A stretch of 64,000 nt of DNA from Permianibacter aggregans (GCF_009756665.1 NZ_CP037953.1:1550001-1614000); one strand, 5' to 3'; shown: positions 46,999 through 55,329, numbered from the stretch's first letter. Notes: generated by a model not told the origin, from the sequence alone. Made by a program: numbers and translations.

Positions 46999-47559
46999 AT
47001 GAAAGTGCTAAGAAAATCAGCTATTCTCGTTATTGACGTGCAGCAATCCTTCCTGAAAAAAACCTACTGGCGCGAGCAGGAAGTACCAGCCTTTGCCGAC
47101 AAGCTCGCTACCCTGATTCACGGTGCGATGGCCAAAAACGTCCCGATTGTGCGTATCATGCATGTCGAGCCGGAAGGGCCTTTCAGCCTGGCATCAGGCC
47201 TCGTCAAGCCGTTCGAGTTCGTGCCGAGCCATCACGACGTCGAGTTCCAGAAGCAAGCCCATAACGCGTTTACTACCACCGGCTTGCAGCGCTGGCTGAC
47301 CGAACGCGGTATCAACCATGTCGTGATTACCGGCATCCGCACCGAGCAGTGCTGCGAAACCACGACACGGGTTGCCTACGATTTAGGTTTTGAGGTCGAC
47401 TTTGTCACCGAAGCGACGCTGACCTTCCCGATGCGTCATGAAGCAAGTGGCAAGGAATTTTCAGCCGAAGAAATTCGTCAGAAAACAGAGTTGGTGTTGC
47501 AAGGCCGGTTTGCCGAGATCGTGAATGTTGATCAGGCGTTGGAACGAATGAAGGCTTGA
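46999..47559 (+). CDS. Isochorismatase-family cysteine hydrolase
   Basis: 186 residues from ATG 46999, preceded by AGGAG at good spacing; the frame extends to 46855 without homology. The Asp of the catalytic triad is in AILVIDVQQSF and the nucleophile in ITGIRTEQCCETTTR. Such enzymes hydrolyse amides such as nicotinamide, N-carbamoylsarcosine or isochorismate. The next gene is a GlxA-type regulator, a frequent neighbour. Confidence 0.9.
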   Translation: MKVLRKSAILVIDVQQSFLKKTYWREQEVPAFADKLATLIHGAMAKNVPIVRIMHVEPEGPFSLASGLVKPFEFVPSHHDVEFQKQAHNAFTTTGLQRWLTERGINHVVITGIRTEQCCETTTRVAYDLGFEVDFVTEATLTFPMRHEASGKEFSAEEIRQKTELVLQGRFAEIVNVDQALERMKA

Positions 47560-47575
47560 GAAATTTGGAGAAGCC

Positions 47576-47611
47576 GCACTCAAGTCATGCCGGTGAGTAT
47601 GACTTGAGTGC
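47576..47611. promoter_or_regulatory. Perfect 13-bp inverted repeat before the GlxA-type regulator
   Basis: GCACTCAAGTCAT at 47576-47588 and its exact complement at 47599-47611, 10 bases apart, lie between the hydrolase stop and the regulator start. There is no T-run. It may be an autoregulatory operator or an mRNA hairpin near the regulator's ribosome site (GGAG at 47615-47618). Confidence 0.55.
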
Positions 47612-47624
47612 CGTGGAGTAGAGG

Positions 47625-48575
47625 ATGCGCGATCTATACATGCTAATGATGCCGAACATGGTCCTGCTCGATTTTGCTGGGCCATGGCAGGCGCTGCACT
47701 ACGCTAATCGCGCCGAACCTCGCTTGCGTTTGCATATGGTCGGCCCACAACCAGATATCGCGCTGTTAACTGACTTGCAATTGAGCGGCATTCAAATGCT
47801 GCCGGAATCGATTGCCGATAACGCCATTGTCATGGTCATCGGCACCCACGGCCATCAATACACGAACATCAGCGCGGAGCACATGCAGAGCATTGCCTGG
47901 CTGCGCGATACCGTAAAACCAAGTCACACACTGGTCACCGTCTGTGCTGGCGCGCTGTTCGCCGCGCAGGCAGGATTACTGCGCGACAAACGCTGCACGA
48001 CTCACCACAGCCTTTGCCCACAACTTCGCGAAGTGGAACCGTACGCGAACGTTCGCGATGATCGCATTTTTGTTCAAGACGGCAACGTCTATACCAGCGC
48101 AGGCATAACGGCCGGATTGGATCTGACCCTGTTTCTGATTGGGCAGTGGTGGAATCAGCACGTGGCCATGTCCGTCGCGCGTGAACTGGTGGTGTACTTG
48201 CGCCGCAGCGGCGACGACCCGCAGCTGAGCCCTTGGCTCAATTGGCGCAATCATCTGCATCCAAAAATTCATCAAGTGCAGGACATCATTTGCCAGCATC
48301 CGGAGCAGCGTTTGAGTCTCGATCAGCTAGCGGATCAAGTGCATATGTCGGTGCGCCATTTAACGCGAATGTTTCGCGACATCACCGGCATCAGCCTGCA
48401 TGACTATCAGCAGCGCATTCGCCTTGATTACGCCAAGCGCTTGTTGGAAGAAACTTCGCATTCATTGGAACGAATCGCCGAGCTGAGCGGCTACGGTAGT
48501 GCCCGCAGTTTGCGTCGGGCTTGGCACAGCGAACACGGCGTAGCACCATCGGAAGTGCGTAAGACGGCGCATTGA
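47625..48575 (+). CDS. GlxA-family transcriptional regulator (DJ-1/PfpI plus AraC domain)
   Basis: 316 residues. The N-terminal DJ-1/PfpI-like amidotransferase fold has LVTVCAGALFAAQAGLLRDKRCTTH, with the Cys at the nucleophile elbow. The C-terminal AraC double helix-turn-helix includes LSLDQLADQVHMSVRHLTRMF and SHSLERIAELSGYGSARSLRRA. Probably activates the adjacent hydrolase gene; inducer unknown. Confidence 0.93.
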   Translation: MRDLYMLMMPNMVLLDFAGPWQALHYANRAEPRLRLHMVGPQPDIALLTDLQLSGIQMLPESIADNAIVMVIGTHGHQYTNISAEHMQSIAWLRDTVKPSHTLVTVCAGALFAAQAGLLRDKRCTTHHSLCPQLREVEPYANVRDDRIFVQDGNVYTSAGITAGLDLTLFLIGQWWNQHVAMSVARELVVYLRRSGDDPQLSPWLNWRNHLHPKIHQVQDIICQHPEQRLSLDQLADQVHMSVRHLTRMFRDITGISLHDYQQRIRLDYAKRLLEETSHSLERIAELSGYGSARSLRRAWHSEHGVAPSEVRKTAH

Positions 48576-48578
48576 TTG

Positions 48579-48683
48579 TCCGAATAAATTCGGATGTACT
48601 TGGTAGGTGCGAATTTATTCGCACTGCAATGCCGGGCCACTATGTCAGGATAAATCCGGACCCACCTCGCTCGGATGAATCGA
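48579..48683. repeat. REP-like palindromes, copy 2
   Basis: TCCGAAT-AA-ATTCGGA (48579-48594), GTGCGAAT-TT-ATTCGCAC preceded by GTAG (48607-48624), GTCAGGAT-AA-ATCCGGAC (48644-48661, one mismatch) and a weaker fourth hairpin. Same CGAAT-(TT/AA)-ATTCG core as at 40779-40843. Confidence 0.7.
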
Positions 48684-48696
48684 ACTGATTCGCGCA

Positions 48697-49848
48697 CTAT
48701 TTCTGCATCGCGCGCAAAACGACCAAACCAAACAGCAAGCCCCAGAACGCACTGCCAACACCAAACAGCGATAAGCCTGATGCCGTGACCAGAAAAGTGA
48801 CCAACGCGGCATCACGCCCCTGCTCTTCATGCAATGCGCCGGTCATGGCATTACCGATAGTGGCAAGTAATGCCAAACCGGCAATCGCCTGAATCAAAGC
48901 CGTCGGTAATGCGGCAAATAACGCTACTACCGTTGCACCAAAAATCCCGGTCAGGCAATAAAAACCGCCGGCCCAAATCGAGGCCCAGTAACGCCGCTTT
49001 GGATCCGGATCGGCATCGGGACTCATGCAAATTGCGGCGGTGATCGCGGCCAAATTAAAGGCAAAGCCGCCGAATGGCGCCAGCAACATGCCGGTGACGC
49101 CAGTGGTGGTGATCAGCGGCGAAACTGGCGTTTGATAACCATTGGCGCGCAGCACCGCCAAACCCGGCACATTTTGCGAAGCCATCGTGACGATAAAAAG
49201 CGGCAATCCAACGCCGATGATCGCGCCAAGCGAAAACTGCGGCAGGACAAGTTCCGGTTTCGAGATTTGCCACTGCAGTTGCTCAACGACGATCAAATCC
49301 TGCAATGCCGCCACCAATAAACCGACACCGAGGCAAGCAACAATCGCGTAGCGTGGGAACCAGCGTTTGCCGATGAAATACACCACGGCCATGACACTGA
49401 CCAACAGCAATTGCGTTTGCATCGACACGAACACATCAAGACCAAACTTCAGCAGCACACCGGCCAACATCGCTGCGGCCAGTGAGCGCGGAATATGCCG
49501 CGTCAACGCATCGAACCAGCCCATCAATCCGCATAGCGCCATCAGACCGGAGGAAACCAGAAACGCACCAATCGCTTCCGGCATCGTGATGCCATCGACC
49601 GAAGTCACCAACAACGCTGCGCCCGGCGTCGACCACGCAGTCAGCACCGGCGTTTTGAAATACCAGGCGAGACCGATACAGGTCACCCCCATACCCAAGC
49701 CCAAAACCAGCAGCCAGGAACTGAGCTGTCCGGGCGTCGCCCCCAGCGCATGCGCGGCCTGAAAGACAATGGCAACCGAGCTGGTGTAACCGACCAGCAC
49801 GGCAATAAACCCGGCAATCAGATGAGAAAACGAAAAGCGGCTGTTCAT
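48697..49848 (-). CDS. benE: BenE-family benzoate/proton symporter
   Basis: 383 residues from ATG 49848 (MNSRFSFSHLIAGFIAVLVG); the upstream extension to 49902 would cover an operator. It has about twelve membrane helices with family motifs (AWSTPGAALLVTS, GVGLPLFIVTMASQNVPGLAVLRANGY, APFGGFAFNLAAITAAICMSPDADPDPKRRY). It should import benzoate or a related aromatic acid; no ben catabolic genes are in the window. Divergent from an XRE-cupin regulator. Confidence 0.93.
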   Translation of the reverse strand: MNSRFSFSHLIAGFIAVLVGYTSSVAIVFQAAHALGATPGQLSSWLLVLGLGMGVTCIGLAWYFKTPVLTAWSTPGAALLVTSVDGITMPEAIGAFLVSSGLMALCGLMGWFDALTRHIPRSLAAAMLAGVLLKFGLDVFVSMQTQLLLVSVMAVVYFIGKRWFPRYAIVACLGVGLLVAALQDLIVVEQLQWQISKPELVLPQFSLGAIIGVGLPLFIVTMASQNVPGLAVLRANGYQTPVSPLITTTGVTGMLLAPFGGFAFNLAAITAAICMSPDADPDPKRRYWASIWAGGFYCLTGIFGATVVALFAALPTALIQAIAGLALLATIGNAMTGALHEEQGRDAALVTFLVTASGLSLFGVGSAFWGLLFGLVVLRAMQK

Positions 49849-49877
49849 GAGCGTCTCAATCGGGTAACTTTTGCGGC

Positions 49878-49928
49878 GTGCGCTAAAACGCACAGACGCC
49901 ACCCTAACATTCGTGCGCTATAACGCAC
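49878..49928. promoter_or_regulatory. Twin palindromic operators between benE and its regulator
   Basis: GTGCGCTAAAACGCAC (49878-49893) and GTGCGCTATAACGCAC (49913-49928) are two near-identical dyads (GTGCG/CGCAC arms) 35 bp apart in the 115-bp divergent gap. They are well placed to bind the XRE regulator and control both genes. Confidence 0.8.
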
Positions 49929-49963
49929 AATGGTATTTTTGGAACAGGATTGTTTCCCCAGCC

Positions 49964-50530
49964 ATGCCACTCGACGAAACCAGCCAACAAGTCGCCAATG
50001 CCTTGCGCGCACTGCGCCACCAGCACAACTGGAGCCTCGACAGAGCCAGCGAAGCCACCGGCGTCAGCAAGGCCATGCTCGGCCAAATCGAGCGCGGCGA
50101 GTCGAGTCCAACGGTCGCAACTCTGTGGAAAATCGCTACCGGCTTCGGCGTTTCGCTCTCCAGTTTGCTGGAACCGAAACCGGAAATCCCGACAACCACG
50201 CAACTGCGCCGCGTCGCCAAGCTGCGTCGTAATCCAGGCGGCGATCAGATGACGGTGGCGCCTTTGTTGCCGTTCGAGCCGGGCCTCGGTTTCGAGATTT
50301 TCGAGCTGACCATCGAGCCCGGCGATGAGCGCCATTCCGAGCCACACGAAGCCGGCGTCACCGAAATCGTCATCGTCGCCAAAGGCAAAATGGAAGTGTT
50401 GATTGATAGCGAATGGCAAACACTCAATGAAGGCGATGCGCTGCGCTTTGCCGCCGACAAACCGCATGGCTATCGCAATCGCGGCAGGAAACCGGCGGTG
50501 TTTTATGATGTGATTCGATATTCGCGATGA
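49964..50530 (+). CDS. XRE-family regulator with C-terminal cupin domain
   Basis: 188 residues from ATG 49964. The N-terminal lambda-repressor-like HTH (WSLDRASEATGVSKAMLGQIERGESSPTVATLWKIA) and C-terminal cupin (HEAGVTEIVIVAKGKMEVLI, LNEGDALRFAADKPHGYRN) are the layout of PuuR/SutR-like regulators. Often such genes sit next to the transporter they control; here that is benE. The cupin probably senses a small ligand. Confidence 0.92.
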   Translation: MPLDETSQQVANALRALRHQHNWSLDRASEATGVSKAMLGQIERGESSPTVATLWKIATGFGVSLSSLLEPKPEIPTTTQLRRVAKLRRNPGGDQMTVAPLLPFEPGLGFEIFELTIEPGDERHSEPHEAGVTEIVIVAKGKMEVLIDSEWQTLNEGDALRFAADKPHGYRNRGRKPAVFYDVIRYSR

Positions 50531-50910
50531 GAAGCAACTGGCAAATGAGACGTAATCGATTAGCAGAGATTTGGGCAACGCTTCGCGGTGCCCTATTCTT
50601 GTTTTTTACTTTCGGCTCGCTTTTCATCATCTTTGGCGTCATAAGCCTTGATCGGATACTTGAGTTTGGTGCACATACCGCATTTCGCGTTGGCAATACC
50701 GAAATCCCAAAGTGGCAAGGTGCGGGTGCTACCAATATTGGCATTTTCATTTTCTGCGTGGCAGGACTCATCGCTGTCGCCATTGCCGTCTACCTTCGTT
50801 ACCGACAGCATCAAGGCAAAATAAAACTGCTCAGAGAAAAAGGAATTACTGATTTTGACGGTGATGGAAAGGTGGATTCCTTTGCCGACCGATTTCTAGA
50901 CGACTTATAA
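50527..50910 (+). CDS. Small two-helix membrane protein with Ca2+-type loop
   Basis: 127 residues, start overlapping the regulator stop (ATGA). Membrane helices lie at about 22-42 and 72-90. The C-terminal tail has DFDGDGKVDSFADRF, close to the DxDxDG calcium loop of EF-hand and dockerin proteins, placed in the cytoplasm or periplasm depending on topology. Base composition is AT-richer than the regulator gene. Function unknown. Confidence 0.7.
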   Translation: MRSNWQMRRNRLAEIWATLRGALFLFFTFGSLFIIFGVISLDRILEFGAHTAFRVGNTEIPKWQGAGATNIGIFIFCVAGLIAVAIAVYLRYRQHQGKIKLLREKGITDFDGDGKVDSFADRFLDDL

Positions 50911-50938
50911 ACACTGTTCAGCAGATTATTTCGAGTAT

Positions 50939-51625
50939 CTACCCCGGCGTCACCGCCACACCATTCATCATCAGCGGCAACTGGCTCAAATCCCAATTAT
51001 TCTTGGCGATCTGATCTTTGAATGCCTGTGTGCGATAAACGGTTTTCTGCAGGATCTTGCGCGGATGATTGGCCAGCCAATCATGACGCACATCGACATA
51101 CGCTTTGACCCATTTTTTCTCATCGCCGCCAAGCGAAGGCGGGCTCTCGGCAAAGCGCTGGCGCAGAAACCACAGGATTTGACCGCTATGGATAAACGAG
51201 TCGTAAATCACCAGCGCTGACAACGGCAACTTGAATTGATGATCATCAGCCCATTGCATGGCCGGGCGAAAATACACGTCATCAAAAAACTGATCCTGAA
51301 CCTTGCGCATCACCGGATCGTTCTTGCCGGCATTTTTCAGCAAAGCAATGAAGTTGTTGTCATCGGTCAAAGGGTCGCTTCCCACCCGATCGGCGTACAC
51401 CGACAGCTCGTGGCTGAACATGCCGTTGGCAGCAACATAAGCTTGTACCAGTTTACGTAAATTGCCGTACTCGGTCGTTTGTGAACGGCCGTAAGTAATT
51501 TGCCGGATATTGTGCGGACCATCGGCATAGCGAACGATGGCGGCATAATTGCCATCGGGTTTACCGGTTTCGACGACATTGATCGTGCGCTCGATGATAG
51601 CGCGCTGGGCGGGAGTCAATTCCAT
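50939..51625 (-). CDS. GH46-type chitosanase-like glycosidase
   Basis: 228 residues. The pattern fits family GH46: the catalytic Glu in VVETGKPDGNYAAI near residue 19, ITYGRSQTTEYGNL, FFDDVYFRPAMQWADD, LSALVIYDSFIHSG and GGDEKKWVKAYVDVRHDWL. These enzymes cut chitosan between GlcN units. No signal peptide is visible from the ATG at 51625, which is unusual for a secreted enzyme. A role on peptidoglycan-like substrates is possible. Confidence 0.8.
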   Translation of the reverse strand: MELTPAQRAIIERTINVVETGKPDGNYAAIVRYADGPHNIRQITYGRSQTTEYGNLRKLVQAYVAANGMFSHELSVYADRVGSDPLTDDNNFIALLKNAGKNDPVMRKVQDQFFDDVYFRPAMQWADDHQFKLPLSALVIYDSFIHSGQILWFLRQRFAESPPSLGGDEKKWVKAYVDVRHDWLANHPRKILQKTVYRTQAFKDQIAKNNWDLSQLPLMMNGVAVTPG

Positions 51626-51773
51626 TTGCCTGACATCCTTTTGTGGCTTGGTCAGGCAATCATGACAGAGAATGCTTGAGCACCAAGCCGATCGCGCGAA
51701 CGGTTCTTACATAACACGCTTTTTAATGGCGAATGGAATATGACCCCGGCAAAAGCAGATTTCGCGGGCAGAC

Positions 51774-53462
51774 CTAGGGTAAAAACAATCGCACAAGCTT
51801 CAAGGTTTCGAAGGAATGGCGGCCACCGAAACGTTGATGGATCGGCCCGAGCCTACCATCCTCGGAAGTTGACCAAGCACAGAGAATGGCATCGAATTCG
51901 TCAATGTCGTCACGCAAGTGAAGCAGGTCAGGCAGCGCACCCTGCCCTTTCAGTTTTTCCATATGGCTGAGTACGGTACCTACGGTCAGCCCGCGCTCAT
52001 TGGCGATTTCCGCCAAGCTTAATTTACGCTCGAGCAGACAGCGGGTCAGTTCATGCGTGGCGACGGCCTTGGTTTTTGCTTTGCGTTGCCGGCGTGATTT
52101 GCCTGCTCCAAGCCCTTCGGCTGGCAGGCCTTTGAAGCGCTCGAATAGTGCAGCATCCATTCGACGGCGCTGCTCCTCTTCGGACAGCCGAGTCAATTCG
52201 CTGACCGCCTGTTGCGACAAACGCCGGAATTGCCCATCGCGAGCGAGAATGGCCGGATGCACTCGCAACGCGATCTCATTCAAGCCAAGTAGTGTCAGAC
52301 CACCGAGTGTGCGCACCCGCGACAACGCGACGTAACCCATACCCGGTTCGAACGCATCGGACAAATCCAGCTCAACGGCATCGAGCGTCATGCCTTGGCT
52401 CTTGTGTATCGTGATTGCCCAAGCCAGGCGTAGCGGCAACTGCTTGAGCGCGGCGCGAATAACCCCCTCTTCTTCCAGCCGCCATTCCATCGGTTCAGCC
52501 AGCAGCCGCTGACCTTCGAGCAATTGCACTTCCGGCCAACCCGTTTCGGCATCGAAACCCAGCACACGGCCACGACTGCCATTGACGAAACTGCCGTCCG
52601 GTGCGTTCTTGACGAACATCACTTCGGCGCCGATTTTCAGTCGTAAAGTTTCCGGCGCCAGACAGTTGCGTTTCAGGCCTTCGACCAGTGCCGCAAATCC
52701 CCGCGTTTCCATGACAAATTCGACCGTTTTTCCTGGTAGCGCAGCGAGCTCTTTTTCATTGATGCTGTCGACATTGATGTTGCGTGCATAGAGCCGGGTT
52801 GGCTGTACGGCGCCAACGCCGACCGGCGGTTTTTTGTAGCGCGTGCGCAGTGGCACTTTTGTGTGTTCGCCGGCGTGGCCACTGCGAATATCGTTCAACA
52901 CCGTCAGCAGCGAATCATTACCCTGACGATGGTTTTCCGTCAGATAGGCAATGTTGAAATCAGCGCGCTGCCAGCTTTGCGCTTCAAAGGCAAATTGCCG
53001 TTCGCTGGCTGGATCTTCAGCGCCGGTGACCGGCGGCAACTGAAAAAAATCTCCGCAGGCAATCAGCTGTATGCCACCGAATGGCGCTTCGTTATCGCGC
53101 AGTCGGCGCAGCACCTGATCAACCAAATCCAGTTGAAACGCGTGCAGCATAGAAATCTCATCGATGACCAATACCTGCGCTTCAGTGACATGGCGCCGAA
53201 TGACGCGGTTCTTCGTCAGCTTTTCAAACGCTTTTTCATCGAGCGTACGCTGCACGCCAATGCCGCTCCAGGCATGAATGGTCTGGCCGCCAAGATGGGT
53301 GGCCGCGATACCGGTTGAAGCGGTAACCGCAACGGTCACGCCATGCTCGCGCAGCATCGTGATATAGCGATTGAGCAGAAAGGTTTTGCCGCTGCCGGCA
53401 GCACCGGTAAGAAAGGTGTTGTACCCCAAACGCAAAAGCGTCAATGCGTCCGATTGCCGCAT
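51774..53462 (-). CDS. Pif1-like helicase with C-terminal helix-turn-helix
   Basis: 562 residues. The Walker A motif is GAAGSGKTFLLN, Walker B VLVIDEISML, with GDFFQLPPV, LTENHRQ and the UvrD-type C-terminal WAITIHKSQGMTLD and YVALSRVRT, all Pif1/RecD-type SF1B signatures. The end (THELTRCLLERKLSLAEIANERGLTVGTV) is an HTH_40-like domain as seen in bacterial Pif1 and RecQ proteins. It probably unwinds 5'-tailed DNA or G-quadruplexes during replication or repair. Confidence 0.92.
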   Translation of the reverse strand: MRQSDALTLLRLGYNTFLTGAAGSGKTFLLNRYITMLREHGVTVAVTASTGIAATHLGGQTIHAWSGIGVQRTLDEKAFEKLTKNRVIRRHVTEAQVLVIDEISMLHAFQLDLVDQVLRRLRDNEAPFGGIQLIACGDFFQLPPVTGAEDPASERQFAFEAQSWQRADFNIAYLTENHRQGNDSLLTVLNDIRSGHAGEHTKVPLRTRYKKPPVGVGAVQPTRLYARNINVDSINEKELAALPGKTVEFVMETRGFAALVEGLKRNCLAPETLRLKIGAEVMFVKNAPDGSFVNGSRGRVLGFDAETGWPEVQLLEGQRLLAEPMEWRLEEEGVIRAALKQLPLRLAWAITIHKSQGMTLDAVELDLSDAFEPGMGYVALSRVRTLGGLTLLGLNEIALRVHPAILARDGQFRRLSQQAVSELTRLSEEEQRRRMDAALFERFKGLPAEGLGAGKSRRQRKAKTKAVATHELTRCLLERKLSLAEIANERGLTVGTVLSHMEKLKGQGALPDLLHLRDDIDEFDAILCAWSTSEDGRLGPIHQRFGGRHSFETLKLVRLFLP

Positions 53463-53573
53463 CCTGGCAGTCTCCGAATCGTCCCTGAAAAGCGCAAGCT
53501 AACTGAGCGGTGCCTGTCGCGCAAGTGTGTCGTCTTGGCGGTCTCCGCGAGAGAGGTAGGAGCGCTTCTGCTC

Positions 53574-53603
53574 TGCCTCGGGTTCGATTCCCCTCATCCC
53601 ACC
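53574..53603 (+). other. tRNA 3'-end-like fragment, inverted relative to tRNA-Ala
   Basis: GGGTTCGATTCCCCTCATCC followed by CACC closely matches the T-arm and acceptor end of the tRNA-Ala gene located about 50 bases away on the opposite strand (one substitution and one missing base). No D-arm or anticodon arm can be fitted upstream, so it is a fragment rather than a gene. Confidence 0.5.
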
Positions 53604-53618
53604 GAACAAGCTGCCGAC

Positions 53619-53642
53619 AAAAAAACCGCGATCTTCGCGGCT
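53619..53642 (-). terminator. Terminator of the tRNA-Ala transcript
   Basis: On the minus strand, stem CCGCG/CGCGG (53636-53640 with 53626-53630) is followed by seven T, 10 bases past the tRNA 3' end. Confidence 0.8.
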
Positions 53643-53651
53643 TTCTTGATT

Positions 53652-53727
53652 TGGTGGAGATGAGGGGAGTCGAACCCCTGGCCTCGTCATTGCGAACGAC
53701 GCGCTCTACCAACTGAGCTACATCCCC
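53652..53727 (-). tRNA. tRNA-Ala (anticodon CGC)
   Basis: 76-nt cloverleaf with encoded CCA. Acceptor GGGGATG/CATCTCC contains the G3-U70 pair that identifies alanine tRNA. The D-arm is GCTC-AGTTGGTA-GAGC. The anticodon stem is CGTCG/TGACG with loop TTCGCAA, giving CGC (codon GCG). The T-arm is AGGGG-TTCGACT-CCCCT. Confidence 0.96.
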
Positions 53728-53805
53728 AAACGTCTTGGATTTCCCTAAACGGCGTGCATTGTAGCGACTGAATTCGCTTCGGTGAAGGGTGTTGGTTATT
53801 CCCTT

Positions 53806-54402
53806 TCAGCGCGGTTCGGTGGCCATCAGGCTGGGCCGGTGGCGGACCTCGGCGAACCATTCGGACAATTTCGGGGCGGCGCTGCGCCAGGCGATTTCGG
53901 CGTGGCGGAAATCCAGGTAGCCGAGTGCGCAGGCGATGTGCAGACCGAGGAAGCAGGGCTCGCAGGGCATTTTCGGCATGTCGGTTTCCAGTTGGCGGAC
54001 TGAGCGCATCAGGGCGTCGCGGTTGCGGTTCATCCATAGCGCGGATTGCTGGGCTTCCGGTTTGGTTTTTTCGATGCGCAGCTGCACGGCGACATCGAGC
54101 ATGCCGTGGCTCAGGGCCTGCCATTTTTTCACTTGCCAGTCGCGCTGATGGGCGGCGTATAGATCATCACCCTCGCCTATCGTATTCAGGTAATCGTTAA
54201 TGACGGTGCTGTCGAACAGGTTTTGCTTATCGTCGAGAATCAAGCAAGGAATCTTGCCGAGCGGATTCAGCGCAAAAAGGTGCGGCGGGTTTTCCAGCGG
54301 ATTGACTTCGGTTTCTTCGATGCGATCCAACAAGCCCTTTTCACGCAGCATGACCCGGCAGGTGCGGGCATACGGCGAGGCGTGCGAGTAGAACAGTTCC
54401 AT
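53806..54402 (-). CDS. Glutathione S-transferase
   Basis: 198 residues from ATG 54402 (MELFYSHASPYARTCRVML), the natural start of the thioredoxin fold; the frame extends eight codons upstream. NPLGKIPCLILDDKQNLFDSTVINDYLN is the glutathione-binding segment with the cis-Pro and SNAIL-like DST. The helical C-domain follows (HIACALGYLDFRHAEIAWR). Conjugates or reduces electrophiles in the cytoplasm; specific substrate unknown. Confidence 0.92.
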   Translation of the reverse strand: MELFYSHASPYARTCRVMLREKGLLDRIEETEVNPLENPPHLFALNPLGKIPCLILDDKQNLFDSTVINDYLNTIGEGDDLYAAHQRDWQVKKWQALSHGMLDVAVQLRIEKTKPEAQQSALWMNRNRDALMRSVRQLETDMPKMPCEPCFLGLHIACALGYLDFRHAEIAWRSAAPKLSEWFAEVRHRPSLMATEPR

Positions 54403-54471
54403 GCTTACAACTCCGGTCGGCAGCAATTGCGCCGGAGTGTAACGCGTAATGGTGCGGGAGGTTAAACAGCG

Positions 54472-55329
54472 CTAAACGACGACAGCGGCCGAGGGTGCAA
54501 TGATGCTCAGTACTTGCAGCGCCGAATCACGTGTTTGCCGCATGGCGTCTTGCAGCTGTTCATCGGTGCTGCCGAGCATGTCTTTCCAGCCGGGATTGAT
54601 GGCGGCCAGAAACTCGCTCGGTTTTTCCGGCGCCTGGCCGGCCAGCAGGTGCTGGGCGGCATAACGCGCCACGTGAATGATGCTGGCCGCGACCCGTTCG
54701 GCGCCGGCGGTCTCTGGCAGGTGCTGATGCTTGATCGCCAGTGTGATGCTGGTCGGCAATCGCCAAGCGCTAAGTAAAGCATGGCCGACGTCGGCAAAGG
54801 TGTATCCGAGCAGCGATTGCTCGATATCGGCCCGGAAATGACCGCGGGAGTCGGTCAGGATCGTCCGGCAAGCGTCGGGCTTTTGCTCGAGCAAGGCCAG
54901 CAAGCCAATATTGAACAACAGGCCAGCCGTGAACAGCCGCTCGCCCTGGCGGAAACCACAGTGTCTGCCGAGGAATTTGGCGACCAGACCGGTATACACC
55001 GACAACTCCCAGAAACTTTCCATGTCCAAGACGTCACGTGGTACCCGGTTGAACGTGGACACGGCTGAGGTGGCCAGCGCCAGGTTGTAAAGCTCGTTGG
55101 TGCCAATCAGGCGCACGGCACGGGAGACGCTGTCGACCTGCATCGGGAAGTTGTAGAACGGGCTATTGGCGATTTTCAGCAGCCTGGCGGTCAGTGCCGG
55201 GTCGAGCGCGACCTGATCGGCAATTTCAAAGACACTGGCCTGTTTGCTGATCAGTTCCTGCAATTGCAGGCAGATGTCGGGCAGGCTGTAGAGACGGGCG
55301 GCCTCCTTGACGACATCATGGATACTCAT
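54472..55329 (-). CDS. HDOD-domain signalling protein
   Basis: 285 residues from ATG 55329. The frame continues to 55560 but would overlap the divergent sensor gene and add non-homologous sequence. The HDOD domain covers about 15-215 (LPDICLQLQELI, IADQVALDPALTARLLKIANSPFYN, AVRLIGTNELYNLALA, LFTAGLLFNIGLLALLEQ). HDOD proteins lack HD catalytic residues and act as signalling scaffolds, often with c-di-GMP or two-component proteins. It is divergent from the large sensor-cyclase, so a joint role is possible. Confidence 0.92.
   Translation of the reverse strand: MSIHDVVKEAARLYSLPDICLQLQELISKQASVFEIADQVALDPALTARLLKIANSPFYNFPMQVDSVSRAVRLIGTNELYNLALATSAVSTFNRVPRDVLDMESFWELSVYTGLVAKFLGRHCGFRQGERLFTAGLLFNIGLLALLEQKPDACRTILTDSRGHFRADIEQSLLGYTFADVGHALLSAWRLPTSITLAIKHQHLPETAGAERVAASIIHVARYAAQHLLAGQAPEKPSEFLAAINPGWKDMLGSTDEQLQDAMRQTRDSALQVLSIIAPSAAVVV

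Noticed and set aside
53500-53603. A complete plus-strand tRNA ending at 53603
   Set aside because: No acceptor 5' strand, D-arm or anticodon arm can be fitted, and the T-stem pairs at only three positions. Only a fragment is supported.
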